A stretch of 12,697 nucleotides of DNA, taken from the NCBI GenBank assembly GCA_019312705.1, contig JAFDCW010000037.1, positions 1 to 12,697 of the forward strand. The letters run 5' to 3'. The position numbers were made by a program, and so were the translations under genes. Positions 1 to 7,477 of the stretch are shown here, piece by piece. The DNA is from Deltaproteobacteria bacterium (GTDB lineage: Bacteria > Myxococcota > Polyangia > Polyangiales > B10-G4). Below the pieces are notes generated by a model, which searched no databases, was not told the origin of the DNA, and saw only the letters and a list, made by a program, of their open reading frames with translations. The stretch's first letter is position 1. Each line of letters starts with the position of its first letter.

Positions 1-104
1 TAGGGGGAGGCGGGGCCGGTTTCTCGCGCTACGTTGCTGGAAAGAAACGGGCGGCCTACGGCGGAGAAGAGGGCGCCCGGTACGCCTACGCGGCCGATGT
101 CGCG

Positions 105-938
105 ATGCTCAACGCCTTCCGCCGCATGAAGCCCGTGGAGCTGGCCGCCTCGTCCACCGTCCGCATGTACAAGGACGTCTACAAGAACAAGCTCCTCGGC
201 ACGACCATCAAGGTCACGGAGCGGCAGTTTCCGAGCATCTACTCCGTTGCTCGGGAATGCGCCGAGACCCTCGATGTCGCCGTGCCGCAGGTCTACATCG
301 CGAATAGCCCTGTGGTGAACGCCTATACCTTTGGCACCGACGACGACGCCTTCATCGTCGTGCACTCGGCCCTGGTCGATCACTTCGACGCGGACGAACT
401 CAAGTTCGTCATCGGCCACGAGACGGGGCACATCCAGAACAAACACGTCATCTATAATACGGTGCTCATCCTGCTGAAAACGGCAGCCTCGTTCTTGCGC
501 TATCTGATGCCGCCGGCGGAGGTCGCGTTGCAGGCGTGGTACCGCCGCGCCGAGGTGACCTGCGACCGGGCTGGGTTGCTCTGTTGCGGAGACCTCGAGG
601 CCGCGTCCCGGTCGTTCTTGAAGATGGCCTGCGGCTCGAAGAAGCTCTACGAAGAACTCGACGTCGACGAGTACCTGAATCAGGCCGATGAAGGCCGCCA
701 GGGCATCGGGCGGTTGACCGAACTCTTCGCCTCGCACCCCTATCTCCCCAAGCGCATCGAGGCCATGCGGGTCTTTGCCGAGAGCGAGATATATCGCCGC
801 GCCATCGGTGTGGGGGACGACGGACTCACCATGGAAGAAGTCGACGACCGGACCCACGAAATCATCCGGATCGTGAAGACTCAGAAGTTGCAGAAGGCCC
901 AGAAGTCGGAAGACGAGGAGGACTCGAGTGTCGATTGA
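105..938 (+). CDS. M48-family zinc metalloprotease (HtpX/Ste24-like), start uncertain
   Basis: Probable zinc-dependent endopeptidase. Visible residues: the zinc-binding helix HETGH at residues 105-109 (HEXXH), the downstream third ligand E150 in RRAEVTCDRAG with D154, and the late HP...R element at 211-217, all in M48 order. Family members degrade or process proteins, often at membranes. Unlike HtpX, this protein lacks four clear membrane spans; only residues about 116-135 are notably hydrophobic, so it may be cytosolic or peripheral. The C-terminal 20 residues are a charged, probably disordered tail. The next gene, a dynamin-like GTPase, overlaps it by 11 bp, so the two are probably co-translated. 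Start: 105 is the first in-frame ATG, but no Shine-Dalgarno precedes it and the frame stays open to the left edge without another start codon. The true start may lie outside the window, although the upstream codons have weaker G/C third positions than the gene. Substrate unknown. Confidence 0.86.
   Translation: MLNAFRRMKPVELAASSTVRMYKDVYKNKLLGTTIKVTERQFPSIYSVARECAETLDVAVPQVYIANSPVVNAYTFGTDDDAFIVVHSALVDHFDADELKFVIGHETGHIQNKHVIYNTVLILLKTAASFLRYLMPPAEVALQAWYRRAEVTCDRAGLLCCGDLEAASRSFLKMACGSKKLYEELDVDEYLNQADEGRQGIGRLTELFASHPYLPKRIEAMRVFAESEIYRRAIGVGDDGLTMEEVDDRTHEIIRIVKTQKLQKAQKSEDEEDSSVD
915..921 (+). promoter_or_regulatory. Shine-Dalgarno of the dynamin-like gene
   Basis: GAGGAGG lies 6 nt before the GTG at 928, inside the end of the protease gene. 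It decides in favour of the GTG start and supports translation of the GTPase from the same transcript as the protease. Confidence 0.75.
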
Positions 939-2694
939 TTTTCGCGCCGGTAAGGCGGATGTGCTCGCGTGTTTGCGAGAGGTAGCGGGGTTGGCCGAAG
1001 ACTCCGGCGCTGAGTCTCTCGCCGACAAGCTCCGGGACGACCGCATCCCCCGCCTCGAGGGTGAGCGATTTCATCTCGTGGTGCTCGGGGAGTTCAATCA
1101 CGGCAAGACCACCTTCGTGAACGCCCTCCTCGGCGAGCGGGTGCTGCCCGTGGGGGTCACTCCCACGACCGCCCTGATCCACCACATCGAGCACGGCGAT
1201 ACGCCGAGCGCGCGGGCGGTGTCGGAAAACGGCGACAAGGTCGATGTGCCCATCGGGGACCTGGAGAACTTCATGGTCGGCGGCGATGGCGCCCGGGACG
1301 ACGTGCACTTTCTCGAGATGTCGTACCCCTCGACGATGCTCGCCGAGGGCGTCGTGCTCGTCGATACCCCCGGGGTCAACGACCTGAACCACCAGCGCGC
1401 GGAGATCACCTACGGATACATCCCGCGGTCCGACGCGGTCATCTTCCTCCTCGACGCGGGGCAGATTCTCAAAGAGAGCGAGCGCCAGTTCATTGCGAAC
1501 AAGTTGCTCGCTGCCTCGCGCGACAAGCTGCGCTTCGTGATCAACAAGGCCGACCTCCTAGACGAACCCGAACAGCAGGAGGCTCTCGCCTACGCGCGCA
1601 AGCACCTCGCCGAAATCGTCCAAGACCCGAAGGTCTTCTTGCTGTCCGCGGAGCGTGCCCTCGAGGGCGACCGCGAAGACTCGGGCATCGACCCCTTCGT
1701 GGCTGAACTCACGCGCTTCTTGCAGCAGGAGCGGGGCCGCGTTTTGCTCGACAACGCCCTCGACCTCGCCCTGCGTACCTCTGGCGTGCTGCGGACGAGC
1801 GTCGAGGTGCAGAAGCGCGTGCTCTCGATGGAGCAGAGCGACCTCGACGGGCGTCTGTCCCGGCTCGAAGCGGACCTCGACGGGTCCGAGTCCACTGTCG
1901 AAGCACGCGAGCAGGCCGTTCGCGAGGCCCTCGCGGCGGTCCGGGCCACCACCCGCAAAGAAGTCGTCGATTGGGCCCATGCCTTTGCCGCGTCCCTTCC
2001 CGAGGAGATCGAGGCGAGCAAGGCCGATGACCTGAGGCGCTACCTACCGGGCTTCATCGAGGAGCGCTTTCGCGAGTTCGCGGACCAGGAGGCAAACGAA
2101 GTAGCCAAGCGCCTCGAGCGTGTCGCGGAGCAGGCCATCGCGTTTGTCACCGAGGACGCCGAGGACAAGGCAAACCGTCTACGGGAGGTCCTCGGCCCCG
2201 CGGCCCAGAGCCTCGACCTGAAGGTGAATACCTTCGCCTACGACGTCGGCGTCTTTGCCCTCGGTGCCTTCGGCGTGACCATCATGGCGCTGTCGAACGT
2301 GCTCGTCGGGGGCGCCCTCACTCTCGCGGCACCCATCCTTGCCTACGTCTTCCGCGGCCGTGCGGACCAGCGGGTCAAGGAGCGCGCCCTCGAAGAAGGC
2401 CCCAAGGCCATCATCGAAGCGGCCGAAAAGCTCGCGGATGCATTTGAAGCACAGATCGACGTCTTCGGCGACAAGCTCGTCGACTTCGTGCGACGTGCCA
2501 CCGAGGAGATGACCCGGTCCATCGCCGATGTGATTCGCACCGCCCGGGACGCCAAGCGGGAGGGCGAGTCATCGATCCAGCAACTGGAGGCCGCGACCGG
2601 TTCGGTCATGGCCCGCCTCGGCGCCGTCGACGACCGCATGAAGTCGCTGCGCGCGGGGCTCTGGGCAAACGGGACAGGGACCAACGGAGGCTGA
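928..2694 (+). CDS. Bacterial dynamin-like GTPase with membrane-inserting paddle
   Basis: A 588-residue dynamin-superfamily GTPase. The GTPase domain covers about residues 45-270: G1 P-loop GEFNHGKT (54-61), G2 threonine in TPTTA (78-82), G3 DTPG (146-149) and G4 NKAD (206-209). Long charged helices follow (about 290-430), with predicted coiled coil around 295-345. A hydrophobic hairpin at about 439-474 has glycine-rich small residues and matches the membrane-inserting paddle of bacterial dynamin-like proteins. A second helical segment (about 480-575) closes the protein. The family uses GTP-driven assembly to bend, fuse or repair membranes; the role here is not known. The GTG start is supported by a strong ribosome site in the preceding gene. 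It overlaps the M48 protease gene by 11 bp, suggesting a functional pair, for example membrane remodelling plus quality control (inference). All GTPase motifs look intact. Confidence 0.9.
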   Translation: MSIDFRAGKADVLACLREVAGLAEDSGAESLADKLRDDRIPRLEGERFHLVVLGEFNHGKTTFVNALLGERVLPVGVTPTTALIHHIEHGDTPSARAVSENGDKVDVPIGDLENFMVGGDGARDDVHFLEMSYPSTMLAEGVVLVDTPGVNDLNHQRAEITYGYIPRSDAVIFLLDAGQILKESERQFIANKLLAASRDKLRFVINKADLLDEPEQQEALAYARKHLAEIVQDPKVFLLSAERALEGDREDSGIDPFVAELTRFLQQERGRVLLDNALDLALRTSGVLRTSVEVQKRVLSMEQSDLDGRLSRLEADLDGSESTVEAREQAVREALAAVRATTRKEVVDWAHAFAASLPEEIEASKADDLRRYLPGFIEERFREFADQEANEVAKRLERVAEQAIAFVTEDAEDKANRLREVLGPAAQSLDLKVNTFAYDVGVFALGAFGVTIMALSNVLVGGALTLAAPILAYVFRGRADQRVKERALEEGPKAIIEAAEKLADAFEAQIDVFGDKLVDFVRRATEEMTRSIADVIRTARDAKREGESSIQQLEAATGSVMARLGAVDDRMKSLRAGLWANGTGTNGG

Positions 2695-2708
2695 GGGGGC
2701 TCGGGGCG

Positions 2709-4391
2709 CTATTCGTCGAAGTCGAGGACATCGACGTCGATGTTCCAGCGCACCCCGTCCCCGGCGGCGTCTCCGGCAGGCCCGGCAGTCGTCCGAAAGA
2801 AGAGTTCCTGCCCCTGCCGCATGTCGAGGGTGAGCACGTGGCCCGCCGTTCCGCCGTGGGTGAGCCGGGCGGGTCCCCAGAGTACGTGCTCGCCGTCGGT
2901 GATCTCCACCTCGGTCCCGTCGCCCGAGGTTCCGGCGTCCGTCGCTGAGACGGTGACGCGCATGCGGGCGCTTAGCGGCGCTGACCATGCGATCTCGGCA
3001 GCACGGCCCGCACTGGGCTGGACCATCGACGTGCCCACGGAGGCCTCCATGCCCTCCCAGCGGCCGCTGCGGCGATCATAGACCAGCGATGTGGGTGCGC
3101 TCCCCGGTGCGTGTTCGAGGTAGGTCCAGTAGCCATCCCCGCGGGCGCTGCTCAGGTCCTCTGGGAAGCTCCAGGACGAGCCATGCATGGCCGCTGTCGC
3201 CTCGGCGAAGCGTCGGCCGAGGGTCAACGTGCTCGCCGAGTCGTAGTGGGCGGGATCTGCTGCGTGGGTGCGCAGGTCATTGGTCTCGACGGCAATCATC
3301 GGACCGAGGTCGTCCGCCAGTCGAGAGGTCCCGCTGCGCACCGCGTCGGCGTGGGGCCAGAGATCTTGGTCCGAGATCAGGCCGGCGGTCACAGGGACCA
3401 GCGGCACCCCGATGTCCTCGCGAAGCCTTTCGATGAACGCTCGCAGCCGCGCCTCGTAGGCCCCCGCATCGCGCCTGCTGAAGGCGTCGGACTCCCCCTG
3501 CATCCACACGAATCCCGCGATCTGCGGTCGCCATTCGATGTGAAGATCGCGCATCTGTTGCTCGACCTCCTGCACCAGGAGCCGGTAGAGGTCTCCGGTG
3601 CCCGCGGCCCAGCGATCGGACAACGCCGTGGCTCCCTCGGCCACTTTGAGGATGGCGATGGTGCGTCCCGGCCACAGCTCATGCAGGCGTCGCCCAAACG
3701 AAAGCTCGGGCCCGAAGCGGTCTGCGAGCACGCCGAACCCCGGGCGCAGCCCGGTCCAGCGCATCGCATTCGGATTCGGGTGGACCGAGTCGTTGTAGTA
3801 GATGTGAGCTTGCGGCACGGAGGCGGCGTCGGCGGCTCCTAGCTCGCTGTTGATGCCCAGGCCAACCATGTTGGACTGGCCGGCGAGGATGACGACGGTG
3901 AGGCGCGGCTTCTTCGGGGCGCACGAGATCTCTTCGTCGACGAGTCCGTCACAGTCGTTGTCGAGCTCGTCGCAGGTCTCGGCGGCCGGAGACCTCGGGA
4001 CGCACAGTTGCCAAGCGCCGCCGCTGCATGACTGATCGCCGGCGCCTCCACAGAGATCCGAACAGGCTCGGGTGAGGCCCTCGTCGACGACTCCGTCGCA
4101 GTCGTTGTCCCGTCCGTCGCATACCTCGGCCCCGTCGCAGCTCGCATCGGGGGCGGCGCCATCTGTGGGCGATGATCTGCCATCGGGGACGGATGTGGCG
4201 CCGTCGGTGACGGCCGAGGAGCCGTCGACGCGGTCCGTGCCGGCGTCGAAGTCAGCCTCGCCGTCCGGCAGTGTGGCGGCGGCCGTGACGCTGCACCCCA
4301 GGGCCGCCAGTGCGGAGAGCGCGAGCATGAGCGGGATGGGCGCGAGCACCGAGCGCCTTTGCACGATGCCTGTCGTCGTAAGCTCGCTCAT
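2709..4391 (-). CDS. Secreted SASA/CE6-type acetylesterase lipoprotein with two MopE-like motifs
   Basis: A 560-residue predicted exported carbohydrate acetylesterase. The N-terminus has a positive-hydrophobic signal segment ending at C33 (ALGC, a weak lipobox), then an Asp/Gly/Ser-rich linker (about 40-85). Two E(V/T)C..xDNDCDGxVDE motifs (88-105 and 137-154) follow; this MopE-type calcium/metal-binding motif is common in secreted myxobacterial proteins. The catalytic SASA domain (about 163-405) shows block I GQSNM with nucleophile S173, WMQGESD (296-302) and candidate catalytic H382 in an AHYDS context. Residues about 450-560 form a beta-rich, probably carbohydrate-binding C-terminal domain. 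The family removes acetyl groups from xylan, sialic acid or other glycans; substrate not determinable here. The start at 4391 is chosen because it overlaps the upstream lipoprotein stop as ATGA and directly precedes the signal peptide. The longer frame upstream of it reads through that gene and lacks export features. No Shine-Dalgarno, so translation probably depends on coupling. Confidence 0.85.
   Translation of the reverse strand: MSELTTTGIVQRRSVLAPIPLMLALSALAALGCSVTAAATLPDGEADFDAGTDRVDGSSAVTDGATSVPDGRSSPTDGAAPDASCDGAEVCDGRDNDCDGVVDEGLTRACSDLCGGAGDQSCSGGAWQLCVPRSPAAETCDELDNDCDGLVDEEISCAPKKPRLTVVILAGQSNMVGLGINSELGAADAASVPQAHIYYNDSVHPNPNAMRWTGLRPGFGVLADRFGPELSFGRRLHELWPGRTIAILKVAEGATALSDRWAAGTGDLYRLLVQEVEQQMRDLHIEWRPQIAGFVWMQGESDAFSRRDAGAYEARLRAFIERLREDIGVPLVPVTAGLISDQDLWPHADAVRSGTSRLADDLGPMIAVETNDLRTHAADPAHYDSASTLTLGRRFAEATAAMHGSSWSFPEDLSSARGDGYWTYLEHAPGSAPTSLVYDRRSGRWEGMEASVGTSMVQPSAGRAAEIAWSAPLSARMRVTVSATDAGTSGDGTEVEITDGEHVLWGPARLTHGGTAGHVLTLDMRQGQELFFRTTAGPAGDAAGDGVRWNIDVDVLDFDE
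3930..4130 (-). repeat. Paired DNDCDG (MopE-like) motif region
   Basis: Two copies of an E-C-x(3)-DNDCDG-x-VDE protein motif sit 49 residues apart within the acetylesterase. At DNA level 3934-3962 and 4081-4109 match at 27 of 29 positions, an imperfect direct repeat with a 147-bp period. The intervening stretch has paired cysteines (C110, C114, C122, C130) suggesting a disulfide-bonded module. Resembles the Cu-binding MopE family repeat; the metal actually bound is unknown. Confidence 0.75.
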
Positions 4392-5986
4392 CGGACGGTG
4401 ACCAGCCGTTCGGCAATCGTTCGACGGTTTCCGTCCGTGTCGGTCGCGATGATCTCGACCAGGTGCGGGCACTCGGTGGGCGCTCCGAAGTCGTAGCTGC
4501 CCGAGTAGCCCACTCGACTGCAGCTCGGGTAGCCGGGCCAGACCAGGCATACGTCCGGTCGGTTATCGCCATAGCGCATGGGCACGGTCACGCTCCCGTC
4601 GATGCGGGCCTCGACCGATGCGACGCCCCGGTTGTCGAGGGCCCATCCGTGAAACGCGACGGTCCCCGTGCTCACCTCATTCGTGGGAGCGTCGAGGGAG
4701 CCGAAGGCGGGCATCGTCCGGAGGAGCTCCGTGGCGTCGGCCTGAATCGTGGCGAAGGAGCCGACCAGGAGATAGGCCCGGGCGTACACGGTCCCGCGAG
4801 CGGGCAGGCCGAAGATGATCCTGGAGCGCACGTTGTTGAAGGGCAGAGAGCGCTTCTGCCACCCTTGGAAAGCGCTCAGCCCGTTTTCGTAGAGGATGGC
4901 GACGCCGTAGCTCAGGTCGCTGTTCTGGAGTGAAACCCAGGGGCCGCTGGCGCGGAAGTTCTCGTAGAAGAAGCCGTCGGCGTCGCTGGGCGTGTCGATC
5001 GGGACCTCTCTTCCACTCGGGTCCATCAAGCGCCAGAGATCCTGCATGCCGCGTTGCCCGTTCGAGGTGTACATCGTGGGCATCTCTTGCCCCGTGGCGC
5101 CGTGGGCGATGTCCCCGAGGTTCTCGACGGTGTAGCGGAGCTCGGCGACGCGGGGCCGGACGAACCGCATAGTCTGGGTGAGACGCACGTCACTCGGGGG
5201 CCTCGAGGCCGCCCCTCGCGAATCACAGCTGTCCGAGCTGCACTCGTGGGCGTCCCAGTCGGGATTCCACTGGAGTGGTACGGTGGTGGTGATGAGGCTG
5301 CCGGGGCCCGTGCTCACGGACTCCGTCGGCGAGCCGTTGTTGCACCGGTTGCCGCCCTGGACCGGGTTCCAGCCAAGGTAGCGAATCGAAAGCGGACAGA
5401 TTGGGGACCGGGCGCAGCTGGCGTTCCAGGAACAGCCCTGCACTGTGCGGTCGGGGTCGTAGAGGGCCACCTGGACCTCGCGGCCGGTGTCGTTGGCGTC
5501 AATGGTGTTGGTGTTGTTCTGCCCGGGCCCGGTGCCGGCCTCGCCAAAGAAGGTGACGCTGCTTCCCCACTCTCGGCGGATTCCCAGCTTGTAGGCGCCG
5601 CTGGCGTCGTACAGGTATTCGTCGGTGAAACCGCCGGTGCGTACGGTCTCCGTCCGGCCGGAGACGTGGCCGAGGGGCGCGTCGGTGATGAGCGGGCGGC
5701 CGCCGTAGGGGCATCCCGGGATTCCGGAGTCGGTGCCCGTGTCCGCCGGGGGCAGGGTGGCATCCGAGGTGCGCCCCCCGTCGCTCGGAGACGACCCGCC
5801 GTCCGGGGCCGGCCACCCGGCGTCGGCGGGCAAGGGCGCGGTTCCGTCGGAGGGGGTACCGCTATCGGCGGAGATTGCCGCGTCGCCCGTGGGCGGGGCG
5901 CCCGGGGGGCCTGCGGGACTGCAGGCAGAGAGCATCGCGAGGGAGCCGGCGAGGGAGCCGACGAGGAGCAGGTGGGTGCGGCGCAT
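4388..5986 (-). CDS. Large lipoprotein of unknown function with C-terminal Ig-like domain
   Basis: A 532-residue protein I do not recognise by family. It has a clear lipoprotein signal: MRRTH, a hydrophobic core, and lipobox LSAC with C22 as the lipidated residue. Residues 23-90 are an Asp/Gly/Pro/Thr-rich low-complexity linker. The globular part (about 91-430) is beta-rich with many Asn, Trp and Gly residues and several cysteines (C185, C191, C197, C215, C249, C254), as in exported disulfide-bonded carbohydrate-active proteins; no catalytic motif could be assigned. Residues about 432-532 match a bacterial Ig-like domain (EVSTGTVAFHGWALDNRGV, then VEARIDG, NRPDV and ATDTDGNRR). The start at 5986 gives a proper signal peptide; an in-frame GTG at 6010 would add eight residues and neither has a convincing Shine-Dalgarno. 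Its stop overlaps the acetylesterase start (ATGA), so the two are probably expressed together and may act on the same extracellular glycan (inference). Confidence 0.85.
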   Translation of the reverse strand: MRRTHLLLVGSLAGSLAMLSACSPAGPPGAPPTGDAAISADSGTPSDGTAPLPADAGWPAPDGGSSPSDGGRTSDATLPPADTGTDSGIPGCPYGGRPLITDAPLGHVSGRTETVRTGGFTDEYLYDASGAYKLGIRREWGSSVTFFGEAGTGPGQNNTNTIDANDTGREVQVALYDPDRTVQGCSWNASCARSPICPLSIRYLGWNPVQGGNRCNNGSPTESVSTGPGSLITTTVPLQWNPDWDAHECSSDSCDSRGAASRPPSDVRLTQTMRFVRPRVAELRYTVENLGDIAHGATGQEMPTMYTSNGQRGMQDLWRLMDPSGREVPIDTPSDADGFFYENFRASGPWVSLQNSDLSYGVAILYENGLSAFQGWQKRSLPFNNVRSRIIFGLPARGTVYARAYLLVGSFATIQADATELLRTMPAFGSLDAPTNEVSTGTVAFHGWALDNRGVASVEARIDGSVTVPMRYGDNRPDVCLVWPGYPSCSRVGYSGSYDFGAPTECPHLVEIIATDTDGNRRTIAERLVTVR

Positions 5987-6025
5987 GACACCGGGCACGT
6001 TGACGTACACCCGCCGAAGGGCCGC

Positions 6026-6040
6026 TTAACGATGGGTTAA
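6026..6040. promoter_or_regulatory. AT-rich inverted repeat upstream of the lipoprotein operon
   Basis: TTAAC-N5-GTTAA is a perfect 5-bp dyad with a 5-nt spacer, 40-54 nt upstream of the lipoprotein ATG. It is one of few AT-rich patches in a very GC-rich region, so it could be an operator or overlap a promoter. No convincing -35/-10 pair could be identified. Confidence 0.3.
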
Positions 6041-6044
6041 TTCT

Positions 6045-6110
6045 GGGAACGGGAGCGGGAACGGGAGCGGGAGCGGGAGCGGGAATGGGAGCGGGAACGG
6101 GAACGGGAGT
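6045..6110. repeat. Eleven-copy GGGARY hexamer tandem array
   Basis: Eleven consecutive hexamers without indels: GGGAAC (4), GGGAGC (5), GGGAAT (1) and GGGAGT (1). The invariant GGGA core and pure purine-pyrimidine variation at the last two positions give the consensus GGGARY. It lies between lysA and the lipoprotein operon, outside any credible gene. The plus strand has GGG every 6 nt, compatible with G-quadruplex formation. The minus strand, which is the sense of both flanking genes, is C-rich (39 of 66 bases C, 9 of 66 G), resembling a Rho utilisation site in the lysA read-through transcript. Confidence 0.95.
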
Positions 6111-6115
6111 GGGTT

Positions 6116-6130
6116 CGACGAGAGGCGTCG
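6116..6130 (-). terminator. Possible hairpin after lysA, no U-tract
   Basis: CGACG-N5-CGTCG forms a perfect 5-bp stem, 5-nt loop hairpin starting 15 nt past the lysA stop. No T-run follows; instead the C-rich hexamer array begins 5 nt later in the transcript. It is too short to be a convincing intrinsic terminator alone, but together with the array it could end the lysA transcript. Confidence 0.25.
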
Positions 6131-6145
6131 TGCCCTGGACCGTCG

Positions 6146-7477
6146 CTAGCCCCGCTCTTCGCTGCGCATCAGTTCGGCGAAGGTCTCGCGCTGACGAATC
6201 ACGCGGAACTCACCCTCGTCGATCAGGACTTCGGCCGGCCGCGGGCGGGAGTTGTAGTTACTCGCCATGACCATGCCGTAGGCCCCGGCGCTCATGATGG
6301 CGATGAGGTCGCCGCGCTCGAGGGGCGGCAGGAGGCGGTCCTTGGCGAGCCAGTCGCCGCTCTCGCAGACCGGGCCGACGACGTCCGCGAGGGAGCGGGC
6401 CACCTGAGAGGGCGGGGTCTTGACCGGCGAAATGCCATGGTGGGCGTCGTAGAGGGCCGGGCGGATGAGCTCGGACATGGAGGCGTCGACGATGACGAAG
6501 CGCTTCTCCCCGCTCTCCTCGGACTCGCCGGCGACGGCGTCGGGTCGGTAGGGTTGGTCCTTCACGAAGATTACCCGGGATACGAGCGTGCCCGCCTCGC
6601 CGACCAGTGCGCGGCCAGGTTCGACGATGACTTCGAGGCCGAGGTCGTCGGCTCCGGCGTCGGCCAAGCCGTCGCGGATCGCGTCTCCGAATGTACGCGC
6701 CTCGGGGAAGTCGTCGCTCTCGTCGCCGTAGGGGATGGGCCAGCCGCCGCCGGCGTCGAGGGTGCGAATCGGGGCGCCAGCGTCGCGGCAGCGCTTGGCC
6801 AGGGCCGCCGTGGCGCCGACCGCCTCGCGCAGCGACGAGACGTCGCCGATCTGTGAGCCGATATGGCAGGTCACGCCCTCGAGGACGAGGCGCTGGCTCC
6901 GGAGGATGCGCGGAAGCAGCTCTTCGGCGACGCCGACCTCGAGGCCGAACTTCGTGTGGTGCAGGCCCGTGGCGATGTACGGATGGGTCTTCGGGTCGAC
7001 ATCGGGGTTGATGCGCAGGGAGATTGGAGCCTCGACCCCGAGGCGTTCCGCGATGGCCTCGATGGCTTCGACCTCCTGGGCGCTCTCGACGTGGATCGAG
7101 CGAATCGACGCGCGGAGGGCAGCCTCGATCTCTTCGTCGCGCTTGCCGACGCCGCTGAAGACGATGCGGTCGCCGCCGATGCCCACTTCGAGGCAACGCG
7201 CGAGCTCGCCGCCGGAGACGATGTCGGCGCCGGCGCCGAGGTCCCGGAGGCGTGCGAGGACGGCCAGGTTGGAGTTTGCCTTCACGGCGTAGGCGATCAG
7301 GTGCGGCGCGAAGGAGAGGGCTTCGTCGATTGCCGCATAGGCTCGGTCGATCGATGCGCCGCTGTAGACGTAGGTCGGCGTGCCGAACTTTTCAGCGATC
7401 TTGGTGAGCGATACGCCGTCGCAGAGCAGCTCTCCGTCGACGTGGGCGTAGTGTCGAGATTTCGGAATGCCACTCAT
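6146..7477 (-). CDS. lysA: Diaminopimelate decarboxylase
   Basis: A 443-residue fold-type III PLP enzyme that decarboxylates meso-diaminopimelate to L-lysine, the last step of lysine synthesis, in the cytoplasm. Visible signature: PLP-binding lysine K66 in AYAVKANSN, H205 in CHIGSQ, the glycine-rich phosphate loop DAGGGW (241-246), EPGR (286-289), the active-site cysteine region CESGD (371-375) contributed across the dimer, and GAYGM with Y400. Length and order match LysA. A short acidic insertion (about 312-325) is the only mild oddity. The start ATG overlaps the argH stop as ATGA, and GAGGAG lies 5 nt upstream inside argH, so translation is coupled. Argininosuccinate lyase next to LysA is a known arrangement in deltaproteobacterial Arg-Lys-DAP clusters; dapA and dapB do not follow here. 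Confidence 0.96.
   Translation of the reverse strand: MSGIPKSRHYAHVDGELLCDGVSLTKIAEKFGTPTYVYSGASIDRAYAAIDEALSFAPHLIAYAVKANSNLAVLARLRDLGAGADIVSGGELARCLEVGIGGDRIVFSGVGKRDEEIEAALRASIRSIHVESAQEVEAIEAIAERLGVEAPISLRINPDVDPKTHPYIATGLHHTKFGLEVGVAEELLPRILRSQRLVLEGVTCHIGSQIGDVSSLREAVGATAALAKRCRDAGAPIRTLDAGGGWPIPYGDESDDFPEARTFGDAIRDGLADAGADDLGLEVIVEPGRALVGEAGTLVSRVIFVKDQPYRPDAVAGESEESGEKRFVIVDASMSELIRPALYDAHHGISPVKTPPSQVARSLADVVGPVCESGDWLAKDRLLPPLERGDLIAIMSAGAYGMVMASNYNSRPRPAEVLIDEGEFRVIRQRETFAELMRSEERG

Noticed and set aside
2695..2708. Bidirectional terminator between the converging GTPase and acetylesterase genes
   Set aside because: Only 14 bp, without a dyad or T-run.
4392..4550. Longer N-terminus for the acetylesterase, starting at 4550
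   Set aside because: The extra 53 residues are Arg/Pro/Gly-rich, overlap the coding end of the upstream lipoprotein, and would place a signal peptide internally. ATG at 4391 gives a proper signal and an ATGA overlap.
5987..6010. GTG start at 6010 for the unknown lipoprotein
   Set aside because: It adds eight residues before an otherwise standard MRRT-type signal peptide and has no better ribosome site; not excluded.
5054..6040. Plus-strand open frame (328 codons) opposite the unknown lipoprotein and running into the hexamer array
   Set aside because: Low-complexity Gly/Ala/Arg/Val composition without motifs; the minus strand has a proper signal peptide, Ig-like domain and an operon overlap.
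6045..6110. Hexamer array as a CRISPR or as coding repeat
   Set aside because: Units are 6 bp with no spacers, so it is not CRISPR. No credible gene covers it, so it is treated as a non-coding tandem repeat.
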